Positions 31,263 through 42,952 of a DNA stretch of 64,000 nucleotides are shown here, in pieces. The notes under the pieces were generated by a model. That model was not told the DNA's origin. It saw only the letters and a program-made list of their open reading frames with translations, and did no database searches. The stretch's first letter is position 1. Each line of letters opens with the position of its first letter. The DNA lies in NCBI GenBank assembly GCA_033558025.1, contig JAUCEF010000003.1:1080001-1144000 (forward strand). The letters are read 5' to 3'. Both the position numbers and the translations under genes were made by a program. The DNA is from Phytophthora sp. 'mugwort'. Its lineage: Eukaryota; Oomycota; Peronosporomycetes; Peronosporales; Peronosporaceae.

Positions 31263-33168
31263 TCATAATTTACCTTGATTCGTGGCATTCTTCGTCTCCT
31301 CCATGGCAGCAAACAAACCCTCACCTAACTGAGTCCAGCTTGATTGCAAGACTTGCAGGTTATTGCCCACCCGTGTCCACAGTGTCTGCAACTCACTTCT
31401 GCTTGCATTTGGTCTTAAAGCTGGCGAGACTGGCTCAGGCGACGTGTTGTCACTGAAAACTTGGGATCGGCTTCGGCTCCGGCCTCGCCTGGGACCAGGC
31501 GTTCGCCCCGCCGACGACGGCCGGTCTTGAACCTTACTAAAGCTTCTGTTCAGGTTCCGAGCAGGACCAACTCGAGCTCGTAAGTTCATTCGAGAAGAAC
31601 AATTTACCAGGTTGTTCGTATCGTCCTCACCTCCGTCTTCTGTCGCCAATAAAGTGTCATGGAGTAGACCACGTTCACGTTTCGTCAAGGGATTCGACTG
31701 GGAGTGCGTATTTGAGCGGCATAACAAGTCGTCATGGGCCCACACCCAAATATCGTCGTCATCTACTTGCACGTGCACTTTAAGGCCAATCCCATCGCCA
31801 TCTCCTCGTGTTTGTTCGTTATTCGTACTGGAAACCACCTCAATCACGGTCGCATTACGCCATTTAACGTGTTTAAGCCGCGGCACTTGAAGACCAATCT
31901 GTACCAGCGAATGTGGACGTAACGCAAGTGCACTACGCCATTTCGGTACACGAGAATAAGGCGGTGATAAGCGCGGTGACGTACGTGGAATCCATTCATC
32001 CCACTTGGCTTCCCAGCTCCGATAGTGGACGTGTACTTTGTCGCGTTTAACAGCCAACAGCCGTGCCTCGAACCAGGTGCGCGTCGTGTCCAAAGCATCC
32101 AACACGTCGCCTTTAACTAAAGCCATTCGCCACTGCAGCTCATGGCCTTGACTCAGCCACCCCACGTCGCCTCTACCGGGTGCTTTCTGCTCAATGAGAA
32201 GCTCGTGCAACCTCGCGGTGCCACTCGACACTTTGCTGCGTTCATCAAGTCGAAGATCACCAAGTTTCACGTGCATCGTCTTCATTAAACCGGTAGATTC
32301 TCCCTTGAGCTGTTCATACAATTCAGCGTCACGCTCGTCTTCATCTTCACTTTGTTGCTCGTCACAACTCTCGTTATCGCGAGCCTGACGTTTCTTGGTA
32401 CGAAGCAACGTGGCGGCACGTGGACGCTTGAGCATATTTTCGATCGGCTTCCACTCCATCGTGTCGGTACTAGCTCGAACAGCATGATAACAGAGACGAA
32501 GCTCGGGGCTGGTCGATGCTGTCGGGTTAATGCCGCCTAGAAACTGTGGGTACTTCCGACGGAAAGTATCGGAAGCGGTCAGCCACACTTCACTAAATAA
32601 TTGTCCAAGTGTGTGCGTCTGACTACCTAGAACTACCACCTCTCGGTCAGCACCATCGACAAGCTCGGTCGGTTCAGACTCGTCCGTAGTCCACGTGAAA
32701 ATCTACACATAAAAAATATTCAAACTGTAAAGTTATGATATTTTCTACCTAGAAATGCCGCTCACATACCTTAAATGCGAAAGGATACGGCTCAATCTGC
32801 AGTTGCTGGTGGCTTCTCTGGTAAACCACTTGACGACGGATCTCCCAGTCGAAATCCAGTTCGCGTGCGATCACATCCCATGAGGATTCTGGTATAAATA
32901 CAAAGTCTAGTCCTTCCTCGAGCTTTGGCTTTAAAACGGCCACTTTGTGAGCCTTGGAGCTGAGTTGCTTGTCGATCAGCGGATGATTTTTCACGCTTGG
33001 TGCATCTTTCGCTTTCGGACAAGCCTGGAATTCCTCCCACCAGGACGTCGCAACAGCGAACCAGTAATCACCTTCTTCAAGTTGTGTGTCGTCTGGTAGC
33101 TCCTTGGCGACTTGAAGCGCCGACTTCTTGCTCTTGGGCGACATCGGTCGGTTGATCTGCGCTAACAT
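31263..33168 (-). CDS. DUSP-Tudor protein lacking a USP catalytic domain
   Basis: There are two exons, 33,168-32,770 and 32,702-31,263, joined by a 67-bp GT...AG phase-0 intron, giving 612 residues. Residues ~20-130 are a DUSP domain (WFAVATSWWEEF, then VLKPKLEEGLDFVFIPESSW, DFDWEIRRQVV). A short ubiquitin-like or linker segment follows, then a Tudor-knot/chromo-barrel (WFEARLLAVKRDKVHVHYRS followed by WEAKWDEWIPRTS) and a second barrel-like repeat with DDDIWVWAHDDLL. The tail is basic and Ser/Arg-rich with a helical end. Order and wording match the deubiquitinase at 39,291, but no Cys or His box follows. It may bind ubiquitin-pathway or methylated partners, or regulate its paralogue; this is inference. 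Confidence 0.8.
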
Positions 33169-36100
33169 TCAAGAGAATCCCCCCTCGTGTGCTCCTGACT
33201 CGTCCCAGATCACCTGGTCTCATGAACAATTCCCTAAGACTTTATTATTGATTCCGAAACCTGTAGTATTTCTTTAACAATAATACTACACCAGTTAGGA
33301 TTAAGGATGTTTGTTGTCATAACTTGCTTTCGCGGTCGTTATCAACTGGTCAGGGTATTAATATAATACAAGAGCAAATGATTTTTTTTCTAACATGGCG
33401 ACACCTATATTTCTACTCAAGGCAAGTACTATCCAGAGCGTCTGCGGCACGCGCTCGCTAGTTCTCGGCTTGCTGCGCTGATTCCTCGACGTCCCTCTAA
33501 CATGTTGCCACGACGCTTCCCCCCATAACGTCCGCGCGACGCAACGACGGGGACCACGTTGAATTTCACCTCATCCTGCCGCTCTGAACAAGCGACTCGG
33601 ATTTCATGATGCTCTAGCTGTCGCCACAGCGTCTCGCTGCACGATGCCTCATCGAGAGAAACACTTGATTCAGAACGGAGCTACATGCAGCTTGGGGAGC
33701 GTTTTTGTGGACTCTCGCCTCCTGTCTACATGTCAAGCCGCCACAACGTCAACTCGCGGCCGCTTGGTGTCACTGTGGCGGTTTCGGGGTAGCGAGAGCC
33801 TCCGTCTCTACAATAAAATGGAGTTTTTGGGAAAGATGACCTCAAAACCGGCCGCGTGGCCACGTTCTCACCACCGAACATGCACTGCAATGCTGCGTCT
33901 GCCTTAGCAATGCGGCCATAATCCATGATTGTCAAAGAAGGAGTTTAGAGCCCACAGGAGGAGAAGAATCCCAGGATCTCAGCGCCGGACGCCTAATGTA
34001 TACATTGGTTGAAGCGGTTTTTGGAGAAGCATGGCATCTGCTACGCCAGACGCGCGATGTGAAGAAGGAATCAGCATCTGCCGGTCTGCTGACGGACGAG
34101 CACCGCGACGATGGGCGTCGTTATCTATCTCTATCCAATGCCTGGCAGGCAGACAGGTCCTAAACAGAACTCTTTGCGAGCCGGAGGAGCTGGAAGCTGG
34201 CTCATCAACTTGCAACTTCAAACACGATCCGGCTCAGGCACTTCGACGGTACCTACTGTACGCAGTTGACTCGCCGTCGGCGAGCCGATCTTCAGCGCGT
34301 TACCTGTAGACTGGCGACGGCACTCTCGCGCGCGAGTTTGAATTAAATCCAACGCAGTCTCCCAATATCATGGGTGCACGCGACTTGAGGCCTCGGGCAT
34401 TACTGCGCGACGCCTCGCCTTTTTAACGCGATCAGGCGCGGGTAACGCTTTTCGTTCGTGGCGACTTGGCGCGGCTCTGATGCTCTCTGCTGGCGACGCG
34501 GAAGGCAAAAAAAGTGTGTATTCTTTCCGGCTGCAGCGTCGCTCTCATTCACTCGTCATGCCTCATTGGCGTCAAGTGCGTGAGCTAGTCTGGTCAACGC
34601 TATTTGCCCGGACGGGCCGCCCGGGCTGGGCCCGGCTGATGCCAGACAAGCCGCCGGGCAGCTCTGCGATACTTGACGGCGGTGCGGCAATGCTGTGCTG
34701 CGGACCGCGGGACACCTGAAGCCGAGCGCAGAGCAGCGTCCAAACAGATTAATGGCGACGCTGGCGCCAGTGATTGTTGTTGTATTCTCACCGCTGCGGC
34801 GACGACGTGGTGGTACCTCCTGGTCCTGTCTCGATATGCTTGCAGAGATGCCTTGAGGCCGTACCTCCACCCAACAATATCATGGTGCGTGCTACTCTGG
34901 GGCGAAGCGCTTCGCTAAAGCTAGGGCGCCGCACTTGACCATGACCTGGTCGCAACTCGCAAGCAAACGCTTGCACTGCAAGTTGCAATGCTGGTCACCA
35001 CCAGCGTGGTGGCCCCTGTCCAAGGAAAGTCCGATCTACACTGCAGTCTGTAGAGTCTACAGTACAGTACCCGCCCAACGACTACGTCGACGTCCCACAG
35101 CGACGCACCTCCGCGAAGATTGCTCACTTTCAGCAGCAGCGAGAATGAGCAGCGCCTCAAGCTCGCGTCGCTGATGCGAGACTGACTGCATCTGAATGCC
35201 GGAAGCCTGGACGCCGTCTGCCTGGTCTCATTCTGCAGTCGGACTAAGATCGCAGATAAGACGTCCAGACGTCTAGGTACGCACCGTGACAACAAGTCCA
35301 GCATGACGCTGGCATTACGCCGCCGAGCCGCGAGTTATTATAACAGCGCCGCAACACCGCCAGACAACGCCAACCACACGGCCGAGCCTCTACGACTCGT
35401 AGTACGAGTCCCGCGCGGCGTGTGGCCGGCAGCGCCGCTCGCCGCCGGCGGCCCATGCGAGTCTCTCGCACCGTAATGCCAACGCGCAGTGTGGCATTGA
35501 ACACCGGTACCGGCGGCATTGGCAATGGCCGGCAGAGCCGCGACTTCGCGTCTTCGCTTGATTTCGACGGCAAGCTTCAACGCGATACAGTGGAAGCCAC
35601 GCAAGTATCCTCTCGATAGGTTCTGAGTTTGCCGTGGACTACGATTTTCTGGTGATCTTGGCCAGTTCTTTGCAGCCGAGAAGCTGAAGTCTGTGTCATG
35701 CCCGGCCAACTGTGGACGCCTCGTTTGGTCCTGAAAAAAAAATGTTGGCAAGTTTTGGCTTGCACAGGCCGTCGCGTACGTTTTCAGGCTTTTTTGCCAG
35801 GCAGTTGAGGGCCCTGGTTCGACGCCGCGAAGTGAGGTAGGCACGACTGCCTCGGTGTTGAGCTGTCGCGCGGGGGCTTTCCAGGGAGATTGGCGTGCAT
35901 AGGTTTTTCCAGCTCCGGGGCGTAAGACTTTTCCAACGTAGAAGAGGCTGCACCGGAGACTGTATCTGCGAGCTCCGTGTGTGTGCTGTCTTCCGCCTTG
36001 CAAGCTGTTTTGCCCCAGACATGCCGCAATGCTAGTATTTCGAAAAAAAATGTATGGATTTTTTCAAACAGCAGCTCCAGGCTTGACCATAGCACGATTC

Positions 36101-36557
36101 GGGCCGAAGGTTCCAGTCGGCAGGTCGGCCGCGCCGTTGCAACTGGCGAATTTCGCCACGCTCGACGGCCGACGGCTTTGCTTAACCCAAGGAAGAGCAG
36201 GCGGGTCTCGTAGCCGCCAGCCGATTTCGCTACTGTACGATGTAAGACATCACGGTGTCTGTGACAGTCAGCGTCAAGTGCCGGCCACAGCCCGTGCAGC
36301 GCTTTGCACATCAACCGCTCGGTAGCTGCCGCGTGACACCATCCTCAATGATCATGCGGCCTTAGTTACATGGGGACGAAAGTGGTCAGCTCCTTCTGCA
36401 CGCGCGCAGGTGGGCGAAAGATAGAGATTGGCCCAGGCGTCCATGGAGGAGCGCCGTGTCATTTCAACTCGCGACCTCGAAGCTCATTTGCCAATTGACT
36501 TGGTCTCGACCAAGAGCTACAGACTCAGACAGCGAGGTAGACAGACGTTACTTCAAG
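33169..36557. other. 3.4-kb intergenic region
   Basis: The first ~250 bases are AT-rich and probably hold the promoter of the minus-strand DUSP gene. From 33,450 on the DNA is GC-rich with many overlapping frames on both strands, none with a recognisable domain. One minus-strand stretch at about 36,284-36,302 shares GGCCACAGCCCGTGCAGCG with the RNase T2 active-site region at 38,730. No TIRs, LTRs or tRNA were seen. Confidence 0.4.
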
Positions 36558-37535
36558 ATGCCGTTGACTCACCTGCCGTCACTCCACCTCGCCGTTCTAC
36601 CGCCGCTGCGTGTCTCGCACCAGCCCGGTCACAGCAGCCAGCTCAACCAGCATTTCCCACTGCAGCAGCAAACGCAGCAGTACTCGCCGCAGAACTCGTA
36701 CGTCCTACAGCAGACAGCCGTGCCGCCAGCGCCGGCTGTGGTCGACCTCACTCTGTCCGGCCCACTGCGTCGTGGCAAGTGGACGCGCGCCGAGGAAGAC
36801 TACGCCGCGGCTACTATCTCTTACTTTTGCGACGGCCTCTTGGCCATCCAGTACGGCACTACCCTCCGCGGGTACTTGGCCCAGCAATTGCACTGCGACC
36901 CCATGCGGATCTCTAAAAAGTTGTTACCCGGCTCGGTCTTCGCCGGCATCAAGATTAACCCCAAGATTGGCCGACGAGCCTACTACCCGTGCGCACAGGA
37001 CTCTCCCGCTGCGGCGCAGTCCAAAGACAACGCCGCGCGCCACCTCACTAGTCTCCGCCAGGCTTTCATTCAGAGCATTGAGGAGGAGGAGCAAGCGCTC
37101 GAAGCCGCCAGCAACGGCGCACTCAAGAACAACCTCATCAACTCTACTACGACGTCCTCGAGTCCCAAACCCGTGTCCTCCATTGGCCGCAAACGCAGCT
37201 ACGACGACATTAACAGTGTAGTACAACAGCAACAACAAGCATACCCGGCGTCCGTGGAGCTCACGGAGCCGCAGATCTTCTACCACTTCCAGTGCCAGGC
37301 CCATCCGGCGCTGTTCAGCACGCGGTACTCGGCGGCGGCACGTGCTGCTGCTGCGTCCACCACGGCGAATACGTCCGTGACGTGCAAGCTGCCTAAACTG
37401 ACCGTGACAGACGACGTCTCTCGCCGTTCGTCCTACTCGACCCAGCCGCACAGTGTGTCGCCTGTGACAATAGCAACATCGACGGCAGTGCTGCCACCAC
37501 TGCGCGTCTCGCTGGTGCGAGCGTCCATGTGCTAA
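36558..37535 (+). CDS. Stramenopile-type 'GKWT-EE / GTTLR' domain protein
   Basis: This is a single exon of 325 residues from the first ATG; the frame is open upstream but without ATG. After a Gln-rich, Pro-rich leader, residues ~70-146 form a compact conserved block: RRGKWTRAEEDYAAATISYF, then GLLAIQYGTTLRGYLAQQLH, CDPMRISKKL and GRRAYYPC. Blocks with this wording recur in diatoms and oomycetes as a lineage-specific family of suspected DNA-binding regulators. The WT-EE start recalls a Myb helix but the rest does not. The C-terminal half is Ser/Thr/Ala-rich with a KRSYDDI patch. A nuclear regulatory role is inferred; no biochemical function is known to me. Confidence 0.75.
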   Translation: MPLTHLPSLHLAVLPPLRVSHQPGHSSQLNQHFPLQQQTQQYSPQNSYVLQQTAVPPAPAVVDLTLSGPLRRGKWTRAEEDYAAATISYFCDGLLAIQYGTTLRGYLAQQLHCDPMRISKKLLPGSVFAGIKINPKIGRRAYYPCAQDSPAAAQSKDNAARHLTSLRQAFIQSIEEEEQALEAASNGALKNNLINSTTTSSSPKPVSSIGRKRSYDDINSVVQQQQQAYPASVELTEPQIFYHFQCQAHPALFSTRYSAAARAAAASTTANTSVTCKLPKLTVTDDVSRRSSYSTQPHSVSPVTIATSTAVLPPLRVSLVRASMC

Positions 37536-38206
37536 GCTAGAGAGCTGTGTGTTGTAGGTAGTTTTTGTGGCATGGCGTTTTAGTGTGAGGTAGATTAGTT
37601 AGCGACACGGAAGTAGTGTACGATCAAGTTAATGTTGGCCCTTGACCAACGTAGTAATGATAAAAGCCGAGCATTCCCACACAACCTTTTTGCTTTGTCG
37701 CGTCTGCAAATGAACGCTTCATTGGCTAAGCTCCATTAGACCCATTTCAACCGATTTTTTTTTATTACTAGGTGCAAGCCTCAACTGCGCGTGCGGGCGA
37801 CAGCAAGGAATCCGTGACGTCAACGTATTGACGGACGTCGTGCTGTACCAACTTCAATTAAAAAGTACGAGGGCAACGAGCCACCGTCATCTTCGGATCG
37901 AAGACTAGAAGCACAGAGCGGGGTATCGTCCAACAAGACACTGGTGACGTGCCGTGCTACAAGCCCAGGTGGTCTCGGTGCAAATGAGAAGGAAACTTAA
38001 GTCATCGCACGTACGCCGATATGAAATGCCACAATGTTGCGTTGCGGGTGGAACGGCGTACACTGTTTAGAGCAACGTTACCTGGTCAAGTCGTGAGGAT
38101 CTACACAGCGCAAGAGCTGCGCCTTGACTATCGTGAAGTAGTCAGCGCGCGCTTGCACTTTATCTTCGGGTCGACCAGCCGTCTTGACTTGACGGCTCGC
38201 CTCTCT
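37536..38206. other. Convergent intergenic region
   Basis: This is the 3' side of two convergent genes. The 3' leader of the plus-strand gene probably runs to about 37,680 (AT-rich, AATGATAAAAGC). I see nothing else in it. Confidence 0.4.
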
Positions 38207-39022
38207 CTAGTCGTCGGTGGCTGGGAAGGCTGGGATCGTCACACTGCCCTCGCCGCACGTGTCTTCCGAGTGAATATGCGGCGGACAGACGCAGCGCTGC
38301 GTTGGTACGTTCTCCGTGTCCTTCTGCCAGCAGGTGAAGACCTGCGAGAACAGGGGGGCGTGCTTAATCTCGTCGCCGTCGCCGCCGTGCGAGTGCTGGC
38401 ACTTGAGCGCGGCGTCGCCGAACGCTTCGCGTAGCTCCTTGACATCTACCTGCCCGCCGACATGGTGCTGCACGAGTTCTGGTGTGGGCGCGAGCGTCTC
38501 GTTGCGCTCAAGGTTAATGGCGTGGGTGAAGTAGTCGACCTGTTTAAGCCCAGAACAGGTGCCGTGCCGGGTCCATTCGTGCTTCCAGAAGTCGGCGTAC
38601 TGCGGCGACGCCTCGGTGAACTTGACATCGGGCCAGAACTGGTGCAGTGTGTCGATACCGAGCTCCCGCTCGATGCGTTCGGCGTCGAAGGCCTCGCCCG
38701 AGCAGAAGCTGGGCGGCGCGCTCCCCGCCAGCTCGGGCCACAGCCCGTGCAGCGTCAGATGGGAGCGCCAGTATCTCTGCGGCGCTCGGCAGCCCGGGTA
38801 TTGCAGCTCATTGCCAACACAGAAGGCGGGCTGCCAGCTCTGCGCCAGAATGTACATGTCGAAGGCGCCCGGCGGCGGCGCCAGGGCGGACACCGTCGCG
38901 TCGTACACCGAGACGTCGCGGCTGAGGGACGGGCCGTCCACAGAGGCCGAGGACGTGAAGACGGTGAAGAGGGACGTCGTCACGACCAGCACACGCAGCA
39001 GAGAGATCTCTGCCATGGTCAT
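38207..39022 (-). CDS. Secreted RNase T2
   Basis: This is a single exon of 271 residues. Residues 1-~26 form a signal peptide (hydrophobic LLRVLVVTTSLFTVF). Both RNase T2 signatures are present: LTLHGLWPE with His92 and KHEWTRHGTC with Glu149 and His153, which give acid-base cleavage of single-stranded RNA at 2',3'-cyclic phosphates. Cysteines expected for the fold's disulfides surround them. The family acts in vacuoles/lysosomes or outside the cell, scavenging phosphate or turning over rRNA. In oomycetes secreted T2 RNases are candidates for host interaction, but nothing here proves that. There is a second possible ATG at 39,016. The gene is head-to-head with the deubiquitinase. Confidence 0.92.
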   Translation of the reverse strand: MTMAEISLLRVLVVTTSLFTVFTSSASVDGPSLSRDVSVYDATVSALAPPPGAFDMYILAQSWQPAFCVGNELQYPGCRAPQRYWRSHLTLHGLWPELAGSAPPSFCSGEAFDAERIERELGIDTLHQFWPDVKFTEASPQYADFWKHEWTRHGTCSGLKQVDYFTHAINLERNETLAPTPELVQHHVGGQVDVKELREAFGDAALKCQHSHGGDGDEIKHAPLFSQVFTCWQKDTENVPTQRCVCPPHIHSEDTCGEGSVTIPAFPATDD

Positions 39023-39290
39023 ATACACAGGGGGGAGAGAGCGAAGAAGAAGATCGTGCCGACAGATGAGCTACAACGCTGCCTTGACTTGAAGTCACTA
39101 AACGAAAAATGTATCCATGCTGTCCGTTATTTGAATGTAGCCATGTTATTAATACAACCTCACCCTTTTCTTTCAACCAATCCAATTGCATATGCGACAT
39201 GTTCTACGGGTATTCATACCGGTTTTATTCCGACTGCGATCTGAGAGCTCAATCGGTAACCGGCAGCCGAACACGTAACACTATCCGGAT
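39023..39290. promoter_or_regulatory. 268-bp divergent region (RNase T2 / USP pair)
   Basis: This AT-rich spacer between opposite start codons includes CAACCAATCCAATTG near 39,175, which contains two CCAAT-type words. Shared promoter use is inferred from spacing only. Confidence 0.35.
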
Positions 39291-42200
39291 ATGGCTGCCT
39301 TGGAGGGCACGACAGGCGCGGCGCTGCGGCGTCTGGCTGCGGCGCTGGAGCGTCAGCTGTGCGCGGATCAGCTGCATGAGGGAGAGGAGTGGTACCTGGT
39401 ATCCTCTACGTGGTGGACGCGCGTGCTGGGCGCTCCTCAGGGCGACGAGATGGACGAGAACGCGGGCCATACAGACGACGACTCGGAGGACTGCGAGGAC
39501 TCTCTACTGCGCGGAAACAGCGATTTTCAGGTGCAGAACGCGGTGCTACTTGACCTCGAGCTCAGTAGTCGCAAGCACGAGGTCACGGTGCTGAAACCCA
39601 TGCTGGTACGACCTCAACGTCGCTCTACAACCCGATATATGCCTATCTGAAGGTACTGACGGTCTTATTTAACGTAGATGGAGGGCAGTGATTACCGTCT
39701 CGTGAGCCAGGGGGTATGGAACCAGTTATCAGACCACTTTGGCTTTGATTGGGAGATCCCGAGACCCGTGGTGGCTCGAGGACCCGCTAAAAATCGGGTT
39801 GTGGAGGTTAATCCCGTCGCTTTCGAGGTAACTCCGCTGTATTTAAGCGTTGCAATGACGTGCAAAAGCTGATAATGTGTGCTATGTAGGTGCTGTGTTG
39901 GCATATGGGACTGGACGAGCCTGTGGAGCTGCTGGATGACGAGCAGAAGCCGCTGGTGCTGACGATTAGCGAGAAATGCTCGCTCCAGGAGCTTGAAATG
40001 AAGCTCTGGAGGATGGCAGCACTTGAACCACAGCTCAAGGAAATGTTTCCTCAAGTAACTGAAGAGAATGCCAGCTTGGCAGTGCAGGTATGCTACAGGA
40101 GAGACGAGGAATCGTCCTGGATTGCTCTGAGAGACGCTGTAGTGAAGGAAGAACGCTCGAATCGTGGCTTTGCGAGTGCTAAGCACCCAAATATTCTAGT
40201 AGAGAGTACTACCGTGGAGGAACTGCAGCTGGAACAGAGGGATTACAAGCCGGGCAAGCAGAAACTGCATCATTTGCTGATTGAAAGCAGGTTTGCAGCT
40301 CAAGAAGGCCAGCCTATAACAGACTGGAAACATGGCAAGTTCTACAGTCAAGTACAGGCCGAAGCATGGAGATTTGCATTGCAGAAAGACCAGTTGATTG
40401 ACGCGCTCGATACAGATGACAAGTGGTATGAATCTCGTGTGGTAGACGTGAGTGAGAGTCACGTGAAAGTGCATTATCGTGGCTGGACAGCGAAATGGGA
40501 CGAGTGGGTGACTCGCACGTCGTCACGTCTTGCTCAACTGCACTCCAAGGTCCCGAATTGGCGCGACTTTGAAGTGGGGGACGAGATTTTAGTGGGTAAA
40601 CAAGTGAGTGGGAAGAATTACCCTGTCTGGCATACAGGTCGCGTCACAGATCTTGAAAAGTCGCAGACAGATGATTCTCTTCGGATTGAGCTTGATGTAG
40701 ATGGTTCCAAGCGATGGATGGACGCTCAAGACGAACTGTTGTGCCCTGTGGGCACCCACAAGGCTGTTAATGTCTCCAGTATCGTCACTTCGCCCGTCTC
40801 GTCCTTTACCTCGTTATCTTCCAGTCGATACGGACGAGACGGTGACGCTGGACGGGGTCGTCCGGAGTTTGAAGGCGTCGTGGGGCTCTCGAATTTGGGC
40901 AACACGTGCTTTATGAACAGTATGTTGCAGTGCTTGATCAATACAGCGCCGTTGCGAGCGTATTTTCTCCAGAAAGACCCGGTAACTGGCACTCCGTTCT
41001 TTACCAAGGAGATTAACCGTGAAAACCCACTCGGTATGAAAGGTATTATGGCTGTGGACTTCGCGAATGTATTGCGTAAGATATGGAGCAATGAATTCAA
41101 GGTAGTCACCCCGACTAAGTTAAAATCTGTGATTGGTCAGTACGCACCGCAGTTTGCAGGTTACCAGCAACAAGACAGTCAAGAACTGATGAATTTCTTA
41201 CTGGATGGTCTTCATGAAGACCTGAATCGCGTCAAAGCGAAGCCGTATACGAAACCTGTGGAACGGAATGGCCGTAGTGACTTGGAAGTGGCAAATGAAG
41301 AGTGGCAGCAGTTTCTTCGTCGCAATGATAGTATTATCGTTGATAATTTCATGGGCCAACTGCGTAGCCATGTGACGTGCTCGAATTCAAGCTGTGGGAA
41401 TGAATCGATCACATTTGATCCGTTCATGAGTCTGTCGGTGCCTATTCCAAGCAACGAAATGGTGACGATACAAGTTCAGTTGTTCTGGGCCAATGGCGAC
41501 ATCCCAATGAAGTACGCGATACGTCTCTCTAAGGATGGATGCACCTTACAAGATGTTAAAGAAAAGTTGAGCGAACTGTCGAGTCTTCCAATGTCGCGAA
41601 TTTTCTTTGTGGAAGTCTGGAACCATCGAATTCTTAAAGCTTATGCTGATAAATTGTCCATTGAACGCATACGAGATGGCGTCCTTCATGCGTACGAACT
41701 GGAATTGCCTGTTACTGAGTACTCGTTCTCGTCGTCTACGATTCGTCCTCCTATTGGACCAAGAAGACTTGGCATGTTGGAGACTGAGCCAGAACTTGGT
41801 AAACAAATGCACCTTGTGGAGCTACTACATCAAGCACCCGTGGCGTCGCCAGTGGATGGACGTGCTAATGCGGATATGCTCGTGGAAGGTTCTGGTCCGA
41901 AACAACGACGAGTGGAAGTGGAGCTGTTTAATACGCCTCTTCTTGTATCGATTGACCGGAAATGGACTAAAGCTGAGATCCACAAGAAGGTCTGGCAAGT
42001 GGTACATCGTCTGGTGACCACAGGTTCGAAGGATTTTGGATGTCGCGAGGACCAGCAATTACCGTATCGTCTTCATGTGACAGAACCCAATGGCGGAAGT
42101 ACTTTGATCAATGATCTTCCACGTGATAACGAGCCTGTGGATGTATCTGACAAGACAAACAAACCATTCAGCTTCACACTCGAGTGGAATCGCAATGGGT

Positions 42201-42842
42201 ACGTACATCTAGAACCTTTTTTTTTTTTAGTGAAAATCATTATTTCTTAACCTAAAGATATATTTTGTGTTTTTTTTTAGGTATCAACGAGGTTATGATG
42301 AAACTTCTGCAAAGCGTATTGAGCTTCATGAGTCGATGAAAAGTCTGAAAATCTCACCAAAACCGAAATCCATGACGCTGTTTGATTGCTTAACCAAATT
42401 TACGGAACGGGAGCGACTGGGCGAAGCAGATACGTGGTATTGTCCCAAGTGTAAGCAGCACGTCCGCGCGTTTAAGAAATTTGACCTTTTCTCGCTGCCC
42501 AAGGTGCTGATTTTCCACTTGAAACGCTTCCGATACGCGCAGAACTCGTTCTACATGCATCGTGACAAGATTTCCACCTTGGTAGAGTTCCCTGTTGACG
42601 GGTTGGATCTGACTGAGTTTGTGATTGGACGTGGACACGAGTCGGAGTTACTTTATGATCTCTACGCTGTCTCGGAGCACATGGGAGGTCTTGGTGGTGG
42701 ACATTACACAGCTGTCGCGAAGAACCCCGTGAATCAACGCTGGTTTGACTTTAATGATAGTCATACGAGTACGACGTCAGCAGAAGCTGCAGTGTCAGCT
42801 AAAGCCTACGTCTTGTTCTACATACGTCGTGATCAAGCGTAA
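39291..42842 (+). CDS. DUSP-UBL-Tudor ubiquitin-specific protease (USP4/15-like)
   Basis: Four exons, 39,291-39,605, 39,678-39,827, 39,890-42,198 and 42,281-42,842, give 1111 residues; introns are 72, 62 and 82 bp and all keep frame. The N-terminal DUSP spans ~10-155 (WYLVSSTWWTRVL, FGFDWEIPRPVV). A ubiquitin-like segment follows, then a Tudor-knot barrel (~315-375, VHYRGWTAKWDEWV) and a second barrel. The cysteine-protease core has the Cys box GLSNLGNTCFMNS with Cys495, two Cys pairs (CSNSSC and CPKC) of the finger region, an inserted UBL-like part, and the His box GGGHYTAV with His1066. It removes ubiquitin from proteins. The Tudor module between DUSP-UBL and the catalytic core is not part of human USP4/11/15. 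Confidence 0.93.
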
Positions 42843-42952
42843 GACAGGTGTGTGGACTTAGAAATATGGATCGGGTGAGCTCGTTTTGCGTCATTATCGG
42901 GTTGTTTTGCGTGGTTAGTTGGTTTCTGTATGGATGTACAGGTCGAGTAACT

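Noticed and set aside
42222..42234. Alternative splice acceptor TTTTTTAG inside intron 3 of the USP gene
   Set aside because: Using it would add an in-frame stop before the conserved YQRGYDE segment, so the acceptor at 42,280 is preferred.
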